Assembly (NCBI GenBank): GCA_963723165.1
Contig: CAVRPP010000005.1
Coordinates: 62,001-126,000 of the forward strand
Source: UBA4744 sp963723165
GTDB lineage: Bacteria; Actinomycetota; Acidimicrobiia; Spongiisociales; UBA4744
Length of the DNA stretch: 64,000 nucleotides
Direction of reading: 5' to 3'
Positions 50,283 to 59,862 of the stretch are shown piece after piece. Positions within the stretch are counted from its first letter, which is position 1. Every line of letters starts with the position of its first letter. Under the pieces are notes generated by a model that made no database searches, had not been told where the DNA came from, and saw only the letters and a program-made list of their open reading frames with translations. Position numbers and translations under genes: made by a program.

Positions 50283-51586
50283 CGACGGTCGACTTGATTG
50301 AACGCAAGCGCGACGGCGGCAAGCTGTCGACCGCAGAGATCAGCTGGCTGATAAAGAACTACACGAGCGGATTGGTCACCGACTACCAGATGTCCGCCAT
50401 GGTGATGGCTATCTTCATCAGAGGGCTCGATCAGGCCGAATTACTCGCGTGGACCGACGCGATGCTCCACTCCGGCACCGTTCTGGACCTAGCGGCCATC
50501 GACGCTCCCAAGCTCGACAAGCACTCCACCGGCGGCGTTGGTGACAAGGTATCGATACCCCTGGCACCGATGGTTGCCGCCTGTGGCATAGCCGTACCCA
50601 TGATGAGCGGGCGTGGTCTGGGTCACACCGGCGGGACTCTCGACAAGCTGGAGACCATTCCGGGGTTCACGACCAATCTCGACCCGGACACGTTTTCTCG
50701 GATCCTGTCTGAGATCGGCCTGGTGCTGGCCGGGCAATCGAAGACGCTGGTCCCGGCCGACCGCAAGCTCTACGCGCTTCGTGACGCAACAGGAACGGTG
50801 CCGTCGATTCCATTGATCGCTTCTTCCATCATGTCCAAGAAACTGGCCGAGGATCTCGATGGGCTAGTCCTCGATGTGAAGGTGGGAGAGGGCGCCTTCA
50901 TGGAGAATCGTGAACAGGCAATGGCGCTCGCCGAGACCCTCGTAGGAATCGGTCGGTCGTACGACCTCAACGTCGTGGCACTGTTGACGGATATGTCGAC
51001 CCCGTTGGGTCGCGAGGTTGGGAACGCCAATGAGGTGGCTGAGTCGATCGCCGTATTGGCCGGAGGCGGGCCAGACGATCTCGTCGAGATCACCTATACG
51101 CTGGGAAGCGAGATGCTGCAGGCGGCCGGACTAGCCCAGACCGACGAGGCGGCCCGTCAGCTCCTGCGGGCTGCGATCGATTCCGGCGCCGCCATGGAGA
51201 AATTCGCCAAGGTCATCGAAGCCCAGGGCGGAGACCCGCGAGTCCTCGAGCACCCTGGGATCCTCCCCAAGGCCCGCTATCAAGAGGAGCTGCCCGCTCC
51301 CCGCAGTGGATATGTAACCGTGTGCGATGCCCTGAAGATTGGTGTTGCGGCCATGCGCCTCGGAGCGGGGCGCGAACGCAAGGAGGACAAGATCGATCCG
51401 GCGGCCGGGATCACAGTCGTTGCCAAACTGGGCGAGCGGGTCGATGAAGGCCAGCCACTCGCTCGGATGAACTACAACGACGAGGGACGACTGGCGATGG
51501 CCCGACCGCTCCTCAAACGAGCATTCCATATCGCCACGATCCCGGCGGCTCAGCCGTCGCTGATTCTCGGGGAGGTCCGATCATGA
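50279..51586 (+). CDS. deoA: thymidine/pyrimidine-nucleoside phosphorylase
   Basis: The 435-aa enzyme splits pyrimidine nucleosides with phosphate. The signature SGRGLGHTGGTLDKLE is near residue 110, with the phosphate-binding KHSTGGVGDKVS before it and the C-terminal domain with GVAAMRLGAGRERKEDKID. The family includes DeoA and Pdp; I cannot tell from sequence whether it prefers thymidine or accepts uridine. It overlaps deoB and punA by four bases each (ATGA). Confidence 0.93.
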   Translation: MTTVDLIERKRDGGKLSTAEISWLIKNYTSGLVTDYQMSAMVMAIFIRGLDQAELLAWTDAMLHSGTVLDLAAIDAPKLDKHSTGGVGDKVSIPLAPMVAACGIAVPMMSGRGLGHTGGTLDKLETIPGFTTNLDPDTFSRILSEIGLVLAGQSKTLVPADRKLYALRDATGTVPSIPLIASSIMSKKLAEDLDGLVLDVKVGEGAFMENREQAMALAETLVGIGRSYDLNVVALLTDMSTPLGREVGNANEVAESIAVLAGGGPDDLVEITYTLGSEMLQAAGLAQTDEAARQLLRAAIDSGAAMEKFAKVIEAQGGDPRVLEHPGILPKARYQEELPAPRSGYVTVCDALKIGVAAMRLGAGRERKEDKIDPAAGITVVAKLGERVDEGQPLARMNYNDEGRLAMARPLLKRAFHIATIPAAQPSLILGEVRS

Positions 51587-52407
51587 CGTATCACCAGATC
51601 GCAACCGCGACGGCGGCTATCGCGGCCGCAACCAATCGCGACAAGCACGACATTGCCCTGGTTCTCGGCTCCGGCCTGAGTGAATACGCCGCCTCCCTCC
51701 CGAATGCCATCACCGTCCCCTACGACCGGATTCCGGGGTTTCCTGTGCCGAAAGTGGAAGGCCATGCGGGCAGCCTGATATCTGCGGATCTCGGTGGCAC
51801 CAACGTGATGGTTCTGGCAGGGCGGGTCCACTATTACGAAGGCTGGACGCTCGAGGAGGTCGTCTTCGGTGTTCGGACTGCAGTGGCCTCGGGAGCAGGC
51901 ACCGTTGTGCTGACCAACGCGGCCGGCGGCATTGGAGACGGCTTGGCGCCTGGAGATCTCGTCCTCATTCGCGACCACCTCAATCTCACGGGCGTCAACC
52001 CGCTAATGGGAGCCAACGATGCTCGACTCGGTCCCCGATTTCCCGATTTGACCGGCCTCTACAACGCCGACCTCAGGCTCCGGGCCAGCGAGACGGCCGG
52101 CCGAATTGGTATCGAGTTGAAGGAGGGGGTGTACTCGTGGCTGACCGGACCGTCGTACGAAACGCCCGCGGAGATCCAGATGATCAAGCGGCTCGGTGGT
52201 GATCTGGTCGGGATGTCCACAGTGCCCGAAGCCATTGCGATCCGACACATGGGAAGCCGGGTTCTCGCGATCTCGCTGGTTACCAACCTGGCAGCGGGCA
52301 TATCCGCTCAGCCGCTTTCCCATGCCGAAGTCCAGGAGACGGCGGCATCCGCCCGGTCGCAGTTCAGCGACCTGATTGACAACCTCCTCCCAACATTGAT
52401 CGCCTGA
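51583..52407 (+). CDS. punA: purine nucleoside phosphorylase
   Basis: The 274-aa trimeric-type PNP splits inosine and guanosine (and deoxy forms). Motifs are LVLGSGLSEYA, GRVHYYEGWTLEEVVFGVR, VLTNAAGGIG, DHLNLTGVNPLMG, and YSWLTGPSYETPAEI followed by GMSTVPEAIAIRHMG. It ends the deoB-deoA-punA run; with cdd and upp nearby the cell can salvage both pyrimidine and purine nucleosides. Confidence 0.95.
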   Translation: MTYHQIATATAAIAAATNRDKHDIALVLGSGLSEYAASLPNAITVPYDRIPGFPVPKVEGHAGSLISADLGGTNVMVLAGRVHYYEGWTLEEVVFGVRTAVASGAGTVVLTNAAGGIGDGLAPGDLVLIRDHLNLTGVNPLMGANDARLGPRFPDLTGLYNADLRLRASETAGRIGIELKEGVYSWLTGPSYETPAEIQMIKRLGGDLVGMSTVPEAIAIRHMGSRVLAISLVTNLAAGISAQPLSHAEVQETAASARSQFSDLIDNLLPTLIA

Positions 52408-52489
52408 TTCCGGGATCCCGAGCGCAATCGGTAGCATCGGTGTATCGCGCCACTTCGGCGTCGACGTCGCGATGAAGGAGAGTCGTCCA

Positions 52490-53248
52490 ATGAGAGTCGT
52501 GGTCTGCGTCAAGCAGATACCTGACCCTGCATCACCGTACGAGCTCGATACTGACACCCATTTTGTGGTGCGCCCCACGGACCAGGTCCTCGATGACACG
52601 GACCGGTATGGCGTCGAAATGGGTCTCATGATTGCCGAGCAAACGGAAGGCAGTGTCTCACTGGTATCCATGGGTCCGGCAGGCAATTTGCAGGGTATTC
52701 GTCAGGCGTTGGCCATGGGCGCCGACAAAGCAACCGTCGTCGACGACCCCGGGCTGCGGGGAGCCGATTCGCTCACAACCGCGCGCATTCTCAGCGCCGC
52801 CGTCAAGCGGGAAGGTTTCGACGTTCTGATCGCCGGAACCGAATCGACGGACGGCTACAGCGGCGTTGTACCCCAGCAGATGGCTGAATATCTCGAAGCG
52901 CCCGCCCTCACCTTCGCCAAGAAGGTGGAGCTGGATGGATCGACTATCAGGATCGAACGCCAGACTGAATATGGCTATGACATCGTTGAGGCACCCGCCC
53001 CGGTGGTGATCACCGTTACCTCCGGGGTAGTTGAACCTCGCTACCCGACCTTCAAGGGGATCATGGCCGCCAAATCGAAGCCAATCGATCAGGTGACGGC
53101 CGCCGACCTCGGCGTCGAAGTGACCACAGGCCAAGAGATCGTCTCCGTTCGACCGTCACCAGAGCGAGCGGCAGGCGAGATCATTGAGGATGAGGGCGAA
53201 GCCCACCTCCGCATCATCGAACTCCTCGAACAGGCAAAGGTGATCTAG
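52490..53248 (+). CDS. etfB: electron transfer flavoprotein, beta subunit
   Basis: The 252-aa subunit carries AMP and accepts electrons from acyl-CoA dehydrogenases. Features are RVVVCVKQIPDP, the AMP-binding region LAMGADKATVVDDP, and the recognition loop VAEYLEAPALTFA-like QQMAEYLEAPALTFAKKVEL. AAGGAG lies about ten bases before the ATG. etfA follows directly (0-base gap). A role in fatty-acid oxidation is likely, with the hydratase and thiolase in this window. Confidence 0.94.
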   Translation: MRVVVCVKQIPDPASPYELDTDTHFVVRPTDQVLDDTDRYGVEMGLMIAEQTEGSVSLVSMGPAGNLQGIRQALAMGADKATVVDDPGLRGADSLTTARILSAAVKREGFDVLIAGTESTDGYSGVVPQQMAEYLEAPALTFAKKVELDGSTIRIERQTEYGYDIVEAPAPVVITVTSGVVEPRYPTFKGIMAAKSKPIDQVTAADLGVEVTTGQEIVSVRPSPERAAGEIIEDEGEAHLRIIELLEQAKVI

Positions 53249-54211
53249 ATGGCAGTCAACACGACGTGGGTTTTTGTTGAGGAGCAAGACGGCCAACCGG
53301 CGGCAATCAGCCTCGAGCTGCTGACCAAGGCTCGCACGTTCGGTGGCCAGCTCGGCGCGGTGCTGCTGGGAGCCGGGTCCGCGGAAGTCTTCGCTGAACT
53401 GGGCCGGTACGGGGCTACGAAGGTGTATCACGTGACCCCCGACGATCGGCTTCCGACCGCGGCTGCAGCGGCGGCCCTCGCAGAGCTGGTCTCGACCCAT
53501 GCACCGGATCTCCTCCTGTTCGGACTCACATCCACAGATCGGGACGTGGCAGGACGGCTGAGCGCCCGGTTGGGGAAACCCGTCATATCGAACGCCATCG
53601 AAATCAGCACCGACGGCGACGAAGTCACCGTCACCAACGAGATCTTTGGAGGCGCCCAGCTGGTCGTAACAGCGTTTCGGGCGGGCCCCCCATATCTGGT
53701 GATCGCCCGGCCAAAGTCGTTCCCGGCCGAACCGGGCACCGGGGAAACACCGGAGGTGATCCCGGTCGACCTTCCAGTCCTTGGTCAGGCAGGAGCGGCG
53801 GTCGTGACCGGTCGCCACGTTGCGGAACGAGAGGGCCCTCAGCTCGAGGAGGCTGCGATTGTCGTGGCCGCCGGGCGAGGGATGGGGTCGGCCGAGCAGC
53901 TGGCCATCGTGGAGGAACTGGCCGGGCTGCTGGGTGCCGCCGTCGGAGCCACACGGGCCATCGTTGACGCCGACTGGGTTCCCTACTCCCGCCAGGTCGG
54001 GCAAACCGGCAAGACGGTCAAGCCCGATGTGTACATAGCCTGCGGTTTGTCCGGAGCAATGCAGCATCTTGTCGGCATGAAAGACTCCAAGTTGATCATC
54101 GCCATCAACAAGGACGAAGAGGCACCGATCTTTGGTTCCTCGGATCTCGGCGTTGTCGGGGATGTGCACAAGGTTCTTCCCAAGCTCGTTGAGGCTTTGA
54201 AGGCGCGCTGA
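53249..54211 (+). CDS. etfA: electron transfer flavoprotein, alpha subunit
   Basis: The 320-aa subunit binds FAD. The N-terminal part has WVFVEEQDGQPAAISLELLT and SAEVFAELGRYGATKVYHV. The C-terminal FAD domain has AAIVVAAGRGMGSAEQLAIV, VGATRAIVDADWVPYSRQVG and QTGKTVKPDVYIACGLSGAM followed by AINKDEEAPIF, the standard Etf-alpha signature. Confidence 0.95.
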   Translation: MAVNTTWVFVEEQDGQPAAISLELLTKARTFGGQLGAVLLGAGSAEVFAELGRYGATKVYHVTPDDRLPTAAAAAALAELVSTHAPDLLLFGLTSTDRDVAGRLSARLGKPVISNAIEISTDGDEVTVTNEIFGGAQLVVTAFRAGPPYLVIARPKSFPAEPGTGETPEVIPVDLPVLGQAGAAVVTGRHVAEREGPQLEEAAIVVAAGRGMGSAEQLAIVEELAGLLGAAVGATRAIVDADWVPYSRQVGQTGKTVKPDVYIACGLSGAMQHLVGMKDSKLIIAINKDEEAPIFGSSDLGVVGDVHKVLPKLVEALKAR

Positions 54212-54642
54212 ACCCCGGGACGGCAAACTGCCTGGAGGCATAGGGTTCAGTCATGTCCGCACATTCGGGATCCCCGCCGGCCCGGGGAACTCGGGATCAA
54301 GCCGGGCTTCCCAGTCGGCGTGCTGAAAAAGCCGGGTGGGTTTCGTTCTGCGCTCGAGCCGATCCCTGCCGGTTCAGGATCCTCGCTCAGACCGAGGCCG
54401 CCTGCGATTGTGCTCATCGTCGCCAGCGTCGAACCCTCGGCAGTCAGGGGGGTTCGAGAAGGCCCTGCAACTCCTCCCCTCCGAGCGCGGGCTCTGGGGG
54501 CATGGCCGGAGAAGAGCTCTGGTGTGCAATCCGGACTGGACTTGGCCTCGAGCACGGCGGGTCGACAACAAGGTCTGCACCATCGATGAGCTCTGGTCGG
54601 GCTCCGGTTCGTAGTTCGGAAGGAAGATCGGAGTGTGTGGGC
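54212..54642. other. non-coding 430-bp stretch between etfA and cdd
   Basis: I find no gene here that I can support. Several open frames exist on both strands but none has a ribosome binding site, a family match or a good codon pattern. No tRNA cloverleaf, SRP RNA, RNase P or tmRNA signature was seen. It may hold a decayed gene, the ends of convergent transcripts or an unrecognised RNA. Confidence 0.45.
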
Positions 54643-55038
54643 TCAGTCCAACCGGAAGCCGTAGGGCAGCAATTCCTCGAACGAGTGGATTCTGGGTTCG
54701 CCGTCGGGTCCGGCCACGATGATGGTCTCCACCCGGAACTCGTTGAGGCGTTGCCTGCATTGACCACACGGGTAGGACTGGCCCTCATCCGTAGCGTCGA
54801 TACACGCTACGGCAACTGCATCGATCTTCCTCACTCCGGCGGTGGCAGCCGCCGAGATCGCACTGGCTTCGGCGCATACTCCGGAGGGATAGGCTGCGTT
54901 TTCGACGTTGACCCCCGGGTACAGTTTGCCGTCGTCTCCAACTGCAACGGCTCCCACCCGGAAGTGTGAGTACGGTGCATAGGCGTTTTCGGCCGTCTTT
55001 CGGGCCGCCTCGAGCAGCTCCCCTGGTGTATGAGTCAT
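54643..55038 (-). CDS. cdd: cytidine deaminase
   Basis: The 131-aa tetrameric-type enzyme deaminates cytidine and deoxycytidine. The zinc/catalytic motif is CAEASA (C55, E57) and PCGQC (C91, C94); the substrate-binding segment is VENAAYPSG. It adds to the salvage set of upp/deoA/punA/deoB but is on the opposite strand and overlaps ftsY by four bases. Confidence 0.96.
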   Translation of the reverse strand: MTHTPGELLEAARKTAENAYAPYSHFRVGAVAVGDDGKLYPGVNVENAAYPSGVCAEASAISAAATAGVRKIDAVAVACIDATDEGQSYPCGQCRQRLNEFRVETIIVAGPDGEPRIHSFEELLPYGFRLD

Positions 55039-56039
55039 GCGTCCTCCAGCAGTGCATCGACAAACGCTTCCGGTTCGAATGGGATGAGGTCGCCTATGCC
55101 TTCTCCGATTCCTATGAATTTGACCGGCATGCCCAACTCCCGTTCAACTGCGATTGCAACTCCGCCCCTGGCGGTCCCGTCCAGTTTGGTCAAGACGATG
55201 CCGGTAACTCCAACCGCTTCGGTGAATTGCCGTACCTGCGCTATGCCGTTTTGACCCGTGGTTGCATCGAGCACGAGCAGCACTTCGTCGATCCGTTCTG
55301 CCTCGCGACGGACCACCCGGACGATCTTGGCCAGCTCATCCATGAGGTTGGTCTTCGAGTGAAGCCGCCCCGCTGTGTCGATGATCACGACGTCTCGACC
55401 CCTGGCCCGGGCAGCCTGGTAGGCGTCAAAGGCCACCGAGGCGGGATCCGCTCCTGCTTGACCACCAACAACCTCGACACCCACACGATCTGCCCACGTC
55501 CGCAGTTGCTGATCGGCAGCGGCGCGAAAGGTGTCGGCTGCCCCCAACAAGGGTTCCAATCCGAGGGACTTCACGTGGCCGGCCAATTTAGCGATGCTGG
55601 TCGTCTTGCCGGTCCCGTTGACACCGACGACAATCACAACTGCCGGCCGGCCCTCGAGGGCGAGCAGCCGGCCCTCCCGATCGAGAACCTTCAGCAACTC
55701 GGCTCGCAGGGCTCGCCTGGCATCACTGGTGTCGACGGGATCGCCCTTCCGGACCCGGTGGATCACTTCGGTGCTGGCAGCAACCCCGACATCGGCCGCG
55801 ATCAAGGCCTCCTCGAGGCCGTCCCAGAAAGCGGCATCCATCGACCCGGCAAACAACGCTCGGAGCTTGCCGCCCAATGCCTCACGGGTCTTGACCAGCC
55901 GTACCGATAGGGATGGTTTCCGAGCGCTGGTGTCCGCAGCCGGGATCCCGACCTCAGCAGACCGGCGGGACCGCACGATCAGAGCGGCCGCAACGAGCAC
56001 AACTGCCAGCGCTATAAAAACGATGTAGATGGGATCCAT
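55035..56039 (-). CDS. ftsY: signal recognition particle receptor FtsY
   Basis: The 334-aa SRP receptor GTPase. An N-terminal hydrophobic segment (residues 3-22) followed by SRR could anchor it in the membrane, replacing the acidic A domain of E. coli. The NG domain has GVNGTGKTTSIAKLAGHVKS, AADTFRAAADQQLRTWADR, DTAGRLHSKTNLMDEL and TKLDGTARGGVAI. ATG 56039 has GAGG six bases upstream and is the most natural start. It follows smc and precedes cdd. Confidence 0.96.
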   Translation of the reverse strand: MDPIYIVFIALAVVLVAAALIVRSRRSAEVGIPAADTSARKPSLSVRLVKTREALGGKLRALFAGSMDAAFWDGLEEALIAADVGVAASTEVIHRVRKGDPVDTSDARRALRAELLKVLDREGRLLALEGRPAVVIVVGVNGTGKTTSIAKLAGHVKSLGLEPLLGAADTFRAAADQQLRTWADRVGVEVVGGQAGADPASVAFDAYQAARARGRDVVIIDTAGRLHSKTNLMDELAKIVRVVRREAERIDEVLLVLDATTGQNGIAQVRQFTEAVGVTGIVLTKLDGTARGGVAIAVERELGMPVKFIGIGEGIGDLIPFEPEAFVDALLEDA

Positions 56040-56073
56040 GAGTGCCTCGCAGGATGCGAACGTTATTGTACGG

Positions 56074-59000
56074 TCAGACGGCGGCCGGAACGCTGGCCAT
56101 TCGTTTGGCGACGACCTGGGAGGAGCCACCCGGTTCCATGGTCACCCCGTAGAGGATGTCGGCAGCCTCCATAGTCTGCTGCTGATGGGTCACGACGACC
56201 AACTGGGCTGAGCCTCGGAACTGATCTACCAGACGGAGAAATCTGCGCAGGTTTGCATCGTCCAGGGCCGCTTCCACCTCGTCGAGAACGTAGAACGGGC
56301 TGGGACGAGCTTTGAATACCGCAAAGAGGAACGCAAGAGCGGCCAGCGATTTCTCCCCGCCGGACAGCAGGGACAGGCGGCTGACTCGCTTTCCGAGAGG
56401 TTGAGCCTCCAGATCAACACCGGTCGTCAGCGGTTGGTCCGGTTCGGTGAGACGCAACCGGCCCTTGCCACCCGGGAAGAGCACCGCAAACTGTTCGGCA
56501 AAATGAGCCGAAACCTCTTCGAAGGCGGTAGTGAAAGCATCGACGATCTCGACGTCGAGAGCCTTGACCACCTTGCGAAGTTCTGCCCGGGATTGCTCGA
56601 GATCTTCGAGCTGGCCTTCGAGAAAATCGTGCCGTTCCGAAAGATCGCGGTACTCGTCGGCGGCAAGCGGATTGATCGGGCCCATCCGTCGCAGCTCGGC
56701 CTGGAGGACCTCCAGCAGCTCACGAGGCTCGATGTCACTTCCGATCTCCGGTTTGGGGGCGGCCAGCGCTTCGGCCTCAGTTGCATCCGCGTCCCGGCGC
56801 AGGCTCTCGGCAACGGCTTCCTCACGCATGCGCAATTCGGTTGCCTCCAACGCCAATGCCGAGAGTTGGTCTTTGGCGCGGTCCGTCACATTACGGAGCT
56901 CTTCGAATCGGGTCCTCGCCTCAGACAGCCTGACGCCCGCTTCCCCGGCTTCTCTCCGAAGGTCGCGTTGCCGCTCTCGCAAGGTTTCAATATGAGAACG
57001 CACCAGGCCGAGGGTCTGACGGGAACCTTCCTCGACCGCGGTAAGCCGCGCAACCTGGGCCGGATCGACGGGTCGCGCCGATTGGTCCTGGAGTTCGCCG
57101 CGCACCTCCCGCAGGCGGCGCTCCAGCAATCGGCGACGCTCGACGATGGCTCCGTAGGCGGCAGCCGCATCTTGTCGGACCCGGCGAGCTGCTTCCTTCT
57201 GGCCTGCGACCGATTGCCTGCGCCCGGCGAGTTCGTCCCATGCCCGCTGGCGTTCAGCTTCCTCGCCTTCGAGGGCTGCAAGACGCCCCCGCAATTGCTC
57301 AATTTGTTGCTCACGATCGGCCTCAGATTCGATCAGAGAGGTGCGTCGGTCCTCCAGCCGGACAATCTCGCCTTCAGTACCGGCGCCGCTCCGCTGCAGT
57401 CGATCCAGGGCGTCCGTGGCTCCGGAGATCCGCACCTCTACCGACTCGAGAGCCTCTAGAGCGCGACGTTCGTCTTCGCGAGACGTATCGAACGACCGGG
57501 TCCTGGCCGTCAAGAGGCTCTCAGCTCGAGCAAGTATGACTTCGGTATCTTCGAGAGCGGCCAGGGCCGCCTCAACCATCGCAGGAGTTGCGCCATCCGG
57601 CTGGGCCACCCGCACGCCAAAGCTGCTGATGATGTCGCCCTCGGGAGTAACTGCCCGAATCTCCGGGTGATGATCCACGATCTTCCAGGCGGTTGACCAT
57701 CCTTCCGCAAGGATCACGTCGCCCAGCAGGAGTGACGCCAAATCGGAATCCGCGTGAGGGCCCAGCAAATCAACAACAGCGTCCACCCCCCAGCGAGTGG
57801 CGATTGATCGAGCGGGTGTGTCTCCACTGCCCCGCCGGGCAGTAACCAGTGGGATACCGCCCAGCCCATCAGACTTGAGTTCGGTCACCGCGGCCAGGAT
57901 GTGCTCGGGCGAGTCGACGGCTAGCGCGTCGCTCCACGATCCCAGCGCAGCATCGACCGCCGCAGCAAGATGTTCGGGGATATCGAGTATTGCCGCGACC
58001 GTGCCGACCACACCGGCCCGTCTCGCGGCCGATTCCCGCGCTCGCGGGTCTGCCAGCCCGGCTGCGGCGCTCTCCAGCGCTTCGGCCCGAGCGCGGGCTG
58101 CGGCCAGGGCCAGGCGGGCTTCCGTCGCATCCTGCTCTGCCTGCTCCCAGCCCTTCTGTTCGTAGGCGCGGGCGGCCGCGGCTTTGTCGTACTGCTCCTG
58201 CACGGATGCGGTTTCCGCGTCCATGCTGCGGATCTCGTCGCGAAGCCTGTCGGTCTCTTGAGCCTCTGTCTCGAGTTGGGCATGGAGCACTTCGAGGCGG
58301 CGCCCGATTTCCCGCCCTTCCCTGCCGTCACGATCGGCCGCTGCTTCGAAGGCGCTGAGGTTCCCTCGCACCACGGCCGCCGCTCCTTCGATCGGCAGGC
58401 CCTCTTGTTCGGACAAAGACCGTTCTTCGTCTTCAAGCGCTTGAATGGCTCGCTCCGCCCGGTCGGCCTCGTTTGAGGCGCGCCGCTCCTGGTCGGCCGA
58501 TTGGCCCAGCTCAATCTCTAATTGCAACGCCTCGTCCTCGAGGTCCCGGCGGCGCTCGCCGGCTCCGTGCATCCTGGACTCTGCCGATCTCCGCCGCTCA
58601 TGGGCGACTTGCCCAATACGCTGCAGTCGCTCCAGGGTCGTTTCGAGTCGGGCTGCCGCGGCTGTATCGCGGTCGAGCGCCCGCCCGGCCTCACCGGCAG
58701 CCTCCGCCAGTGGACCCAGCCGTTCCTCGAGTTCGCCGCGTTCGCGGACCGCCGCTGAAAGGCGACCTTGCAGATCTTCTTCCTCTGCACCGACCAACTC
58801 GCTCCGGGAGCGGATCCGGCGCAGTTCGTCCCCACCGAGATAGAGGTGAAGATTGCGCAACTCGCTCTTGAGGGAGTCGTATCGTTCGGCTGCGCGGGCC
58901 TGGCGGCGGAGAGGGCGCGTTTGCCGCTTCAACTCTTGCAGGATGTCACGCAAGCGCAGCACATCCGCGTCGGTGCGCTCCATGCGACGTACCGCTCGTT

Positions 59001-59523
59001 CCTTGCGCAAGCGATGTTTGAGGATCCCGGCCGCTTCCTCGATGACGGCGCGGTGATCCTCAGGTTTGGCGTTCAGAATCGAGTCGAGCTGACCTTGTCC
59101 GACAATCACGTGCTGGTGACGGCCGACACCGCTGTCAGAGAGGAGTTCCTGCACATCGAGGAGACGGCAATCGACTCCGTTGATCTCGTAGTCGCTGCTG
59201 CCGTCCCGGTAGAGCCGCCGGGTGACGCTGACCTCTTCGAGATCGAGCGGCAAAGAGCGCGAAGCGTTGTCGAAAATGAGGGTGACTTCGGCACGGCTCA
59301 GGGCCGGGCGAGTAGCCGTCCCGGCAAAGATCACGTCCTCCATCTTCTCGGTTCGCAACGTCCGGGTTGATTGAGTCCCCATCACCCAGGCGACGGCATC
59401 AACCAGGTTTGACTTGCCCGAGCCGTTCGGACCGACCACGACCGTCACCCCGGGCTCGAATTCGAGCCTGGTCCGGTCGCCGAACGACTTGAAACCGACA
59501 ACCTTCAGAGATTTCAGAAACAC
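56074..59523 (-). CDS. smc: chromosome partition protein SMC
   Basis: The 1149-aa ATPase condenses and aligns chromosome arms. The N-terminal head has LKVVGFKSFGDRTRLEF and Walker A VVVGPNGSGKSNLVDAVAWV. Long coiled coils flank a hinge around residues ~500-640. The C-terminal head has LSLLSGGEKSLAALAFLF (signature) and Walker B VLDEVEAALDDANLRRFLRL. scpA and scpB are not in the window. Genes acyP and mutM lie upstream and ftsY downstream, the common order. Confidence 0.97.
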   Translation of the reverse strand: MFLKSLKVVGFKSFGDRTRLEFEPGVTVVVGPNGSGKSNLVDAVAWVMGTQSTRTLRTEKMEDVIFAGTATRPALSRAEVTLIFDNASRSLPLDLEEVSVTRRLYRDGSSDYEINGVDCRLLDVQELLSDSGVGRHQHVIVGQGQLDSILNAKPEDHRAVIEEAAGILKHRLRKERAVRRMERTDADVLRLRDILQELKRQTRPLRRQARAAERYDSLKSELRNLHLYLGGDELRRIRSRSELVGAEEEDLQGRLSAAVRERGELEERLGPLAEAAGEAGRALDRDTAAAARLETTLERLQRIGQVAHERRRSAESRMHGAGERRRDLEDEALQLEIELGQSADQERRASNEADRAERAIQALEDEERSLSEQEGLPIEGAAAVVRGNLSAFEAAADRDGREGREIGRRLEVLHAQLETEAQETDRLRDEIRSMDAETASVQEQYDKAAAARAYEQKGWEQAEQDATEARLALAAARARAEALESAAAGLADPRARESAARRAGVVGTVAAILDIPEHLAAAVDAALGSWSDALAVDSPEHILAAVTELKSDGLGGIPLVTARRGSGDTPARSIATRWGVDAVVDLLGPHADSDLASLLLGDVILAEGWSTAWKIVDHHPEIRAVTPEGDIISSFGVRVAQPDGATPAMVEAALAALEDTEVILARAESLLTARTRSFDTSREDERRALEALESVEVRISGATDALDRLQRSGAGTEGEIVRLEDRRTSLIESEADREQQIEQLRGRLAALEGEEAERQRAWDELAGRRQSVAGQKEAARRVRQDAAAAYGAIVERRRLLERRLREVRGELQDQSARPVDPAQVARLTAVEEGSRQTLGLVRSHIETLRERQRDLRREAGEAGVRLSEARTRFEELRNVTDRAKDQLSALALEATELRMREEAVAESLRRDADATEAEALAAPKPEIGSDIEPRELLEVLQAELRRMGPINPLAADEYRDLSERHDFLEGQLEDLEQSRAELRKVVKALDVEIVDAFTTAFEEVSAHFAEQFAVLFPGGKGRLRLTEPDQPLTTGVDLEAQPLGKRVSRLSLLSGGEKSLAALAFLFAVFKARPSPFYVLDEVEAALDDANLRRFLRLVDQFRGSAQLVVVTHQQQTMEAADILYGVTMEPGGSSQVVAKRMASVPAAV

Positions 59524-59580
59524 GAATCACAACCTTGTTATTTCAGCGGTCAGGAGGCTATCACAGCGCCGCGCGGGCAC

Positions 59581-59862
59581 CTAGAACCGCACGGAGAACG
59601 TCGAAAGGCCGCCGTCCGGTTCCACTGCCGCGACCTCAACGTTGACTACCGAAGCAAACCTGGGTCCGACGGCCAGCCAACCAAGCAGCTCATCAACAGC
59701 GTCCTCCGGTCCCTGGGCGAGAACCTCAACGCAACCGTCCGCCAGGTTGCGAACCCAGCCGCTCAACCCGCGCTGCCTGGCTTCCTGCAACGTCGCGTAC
59801 CGAAACCCGACGCCCTGCACCCGCCCGGTCACCCTGGCCCGGACGACTTTCACTGCTGACAT
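59581..59862 (-). CDS. acyP: acylphosphatase
   Basis: The 93-aa enzyme hydrolyses acyl phosphates. Family motifs are VTGRVQGVGFRYATLQEARQ (phosphate loop with Arg) and GLSGWVRNLADGCVEVLAQG (with the catalytic Asn). It lies between mutM and smc, a common place. ATG 59862 overlaps the mutM end by 13 bases. Confidence 0.95.
   Translation of the reverse strand: MSAVKVVRARVTGRVQGVGFRYATLQEARQRGLSGWVRNLADGCVEVLAQGPEDAVDELLGWLAVGPRFASVVNVEVAAVEPDGGLSTFSVRF

Noticed and set aside
54247..54614. Several open frames between etfA and cdd
   Set aside because: They overlap each other on both strands, have no ribosome binding site and are rich in Pro/Arg/Ser, as expected by chance at this base composition.
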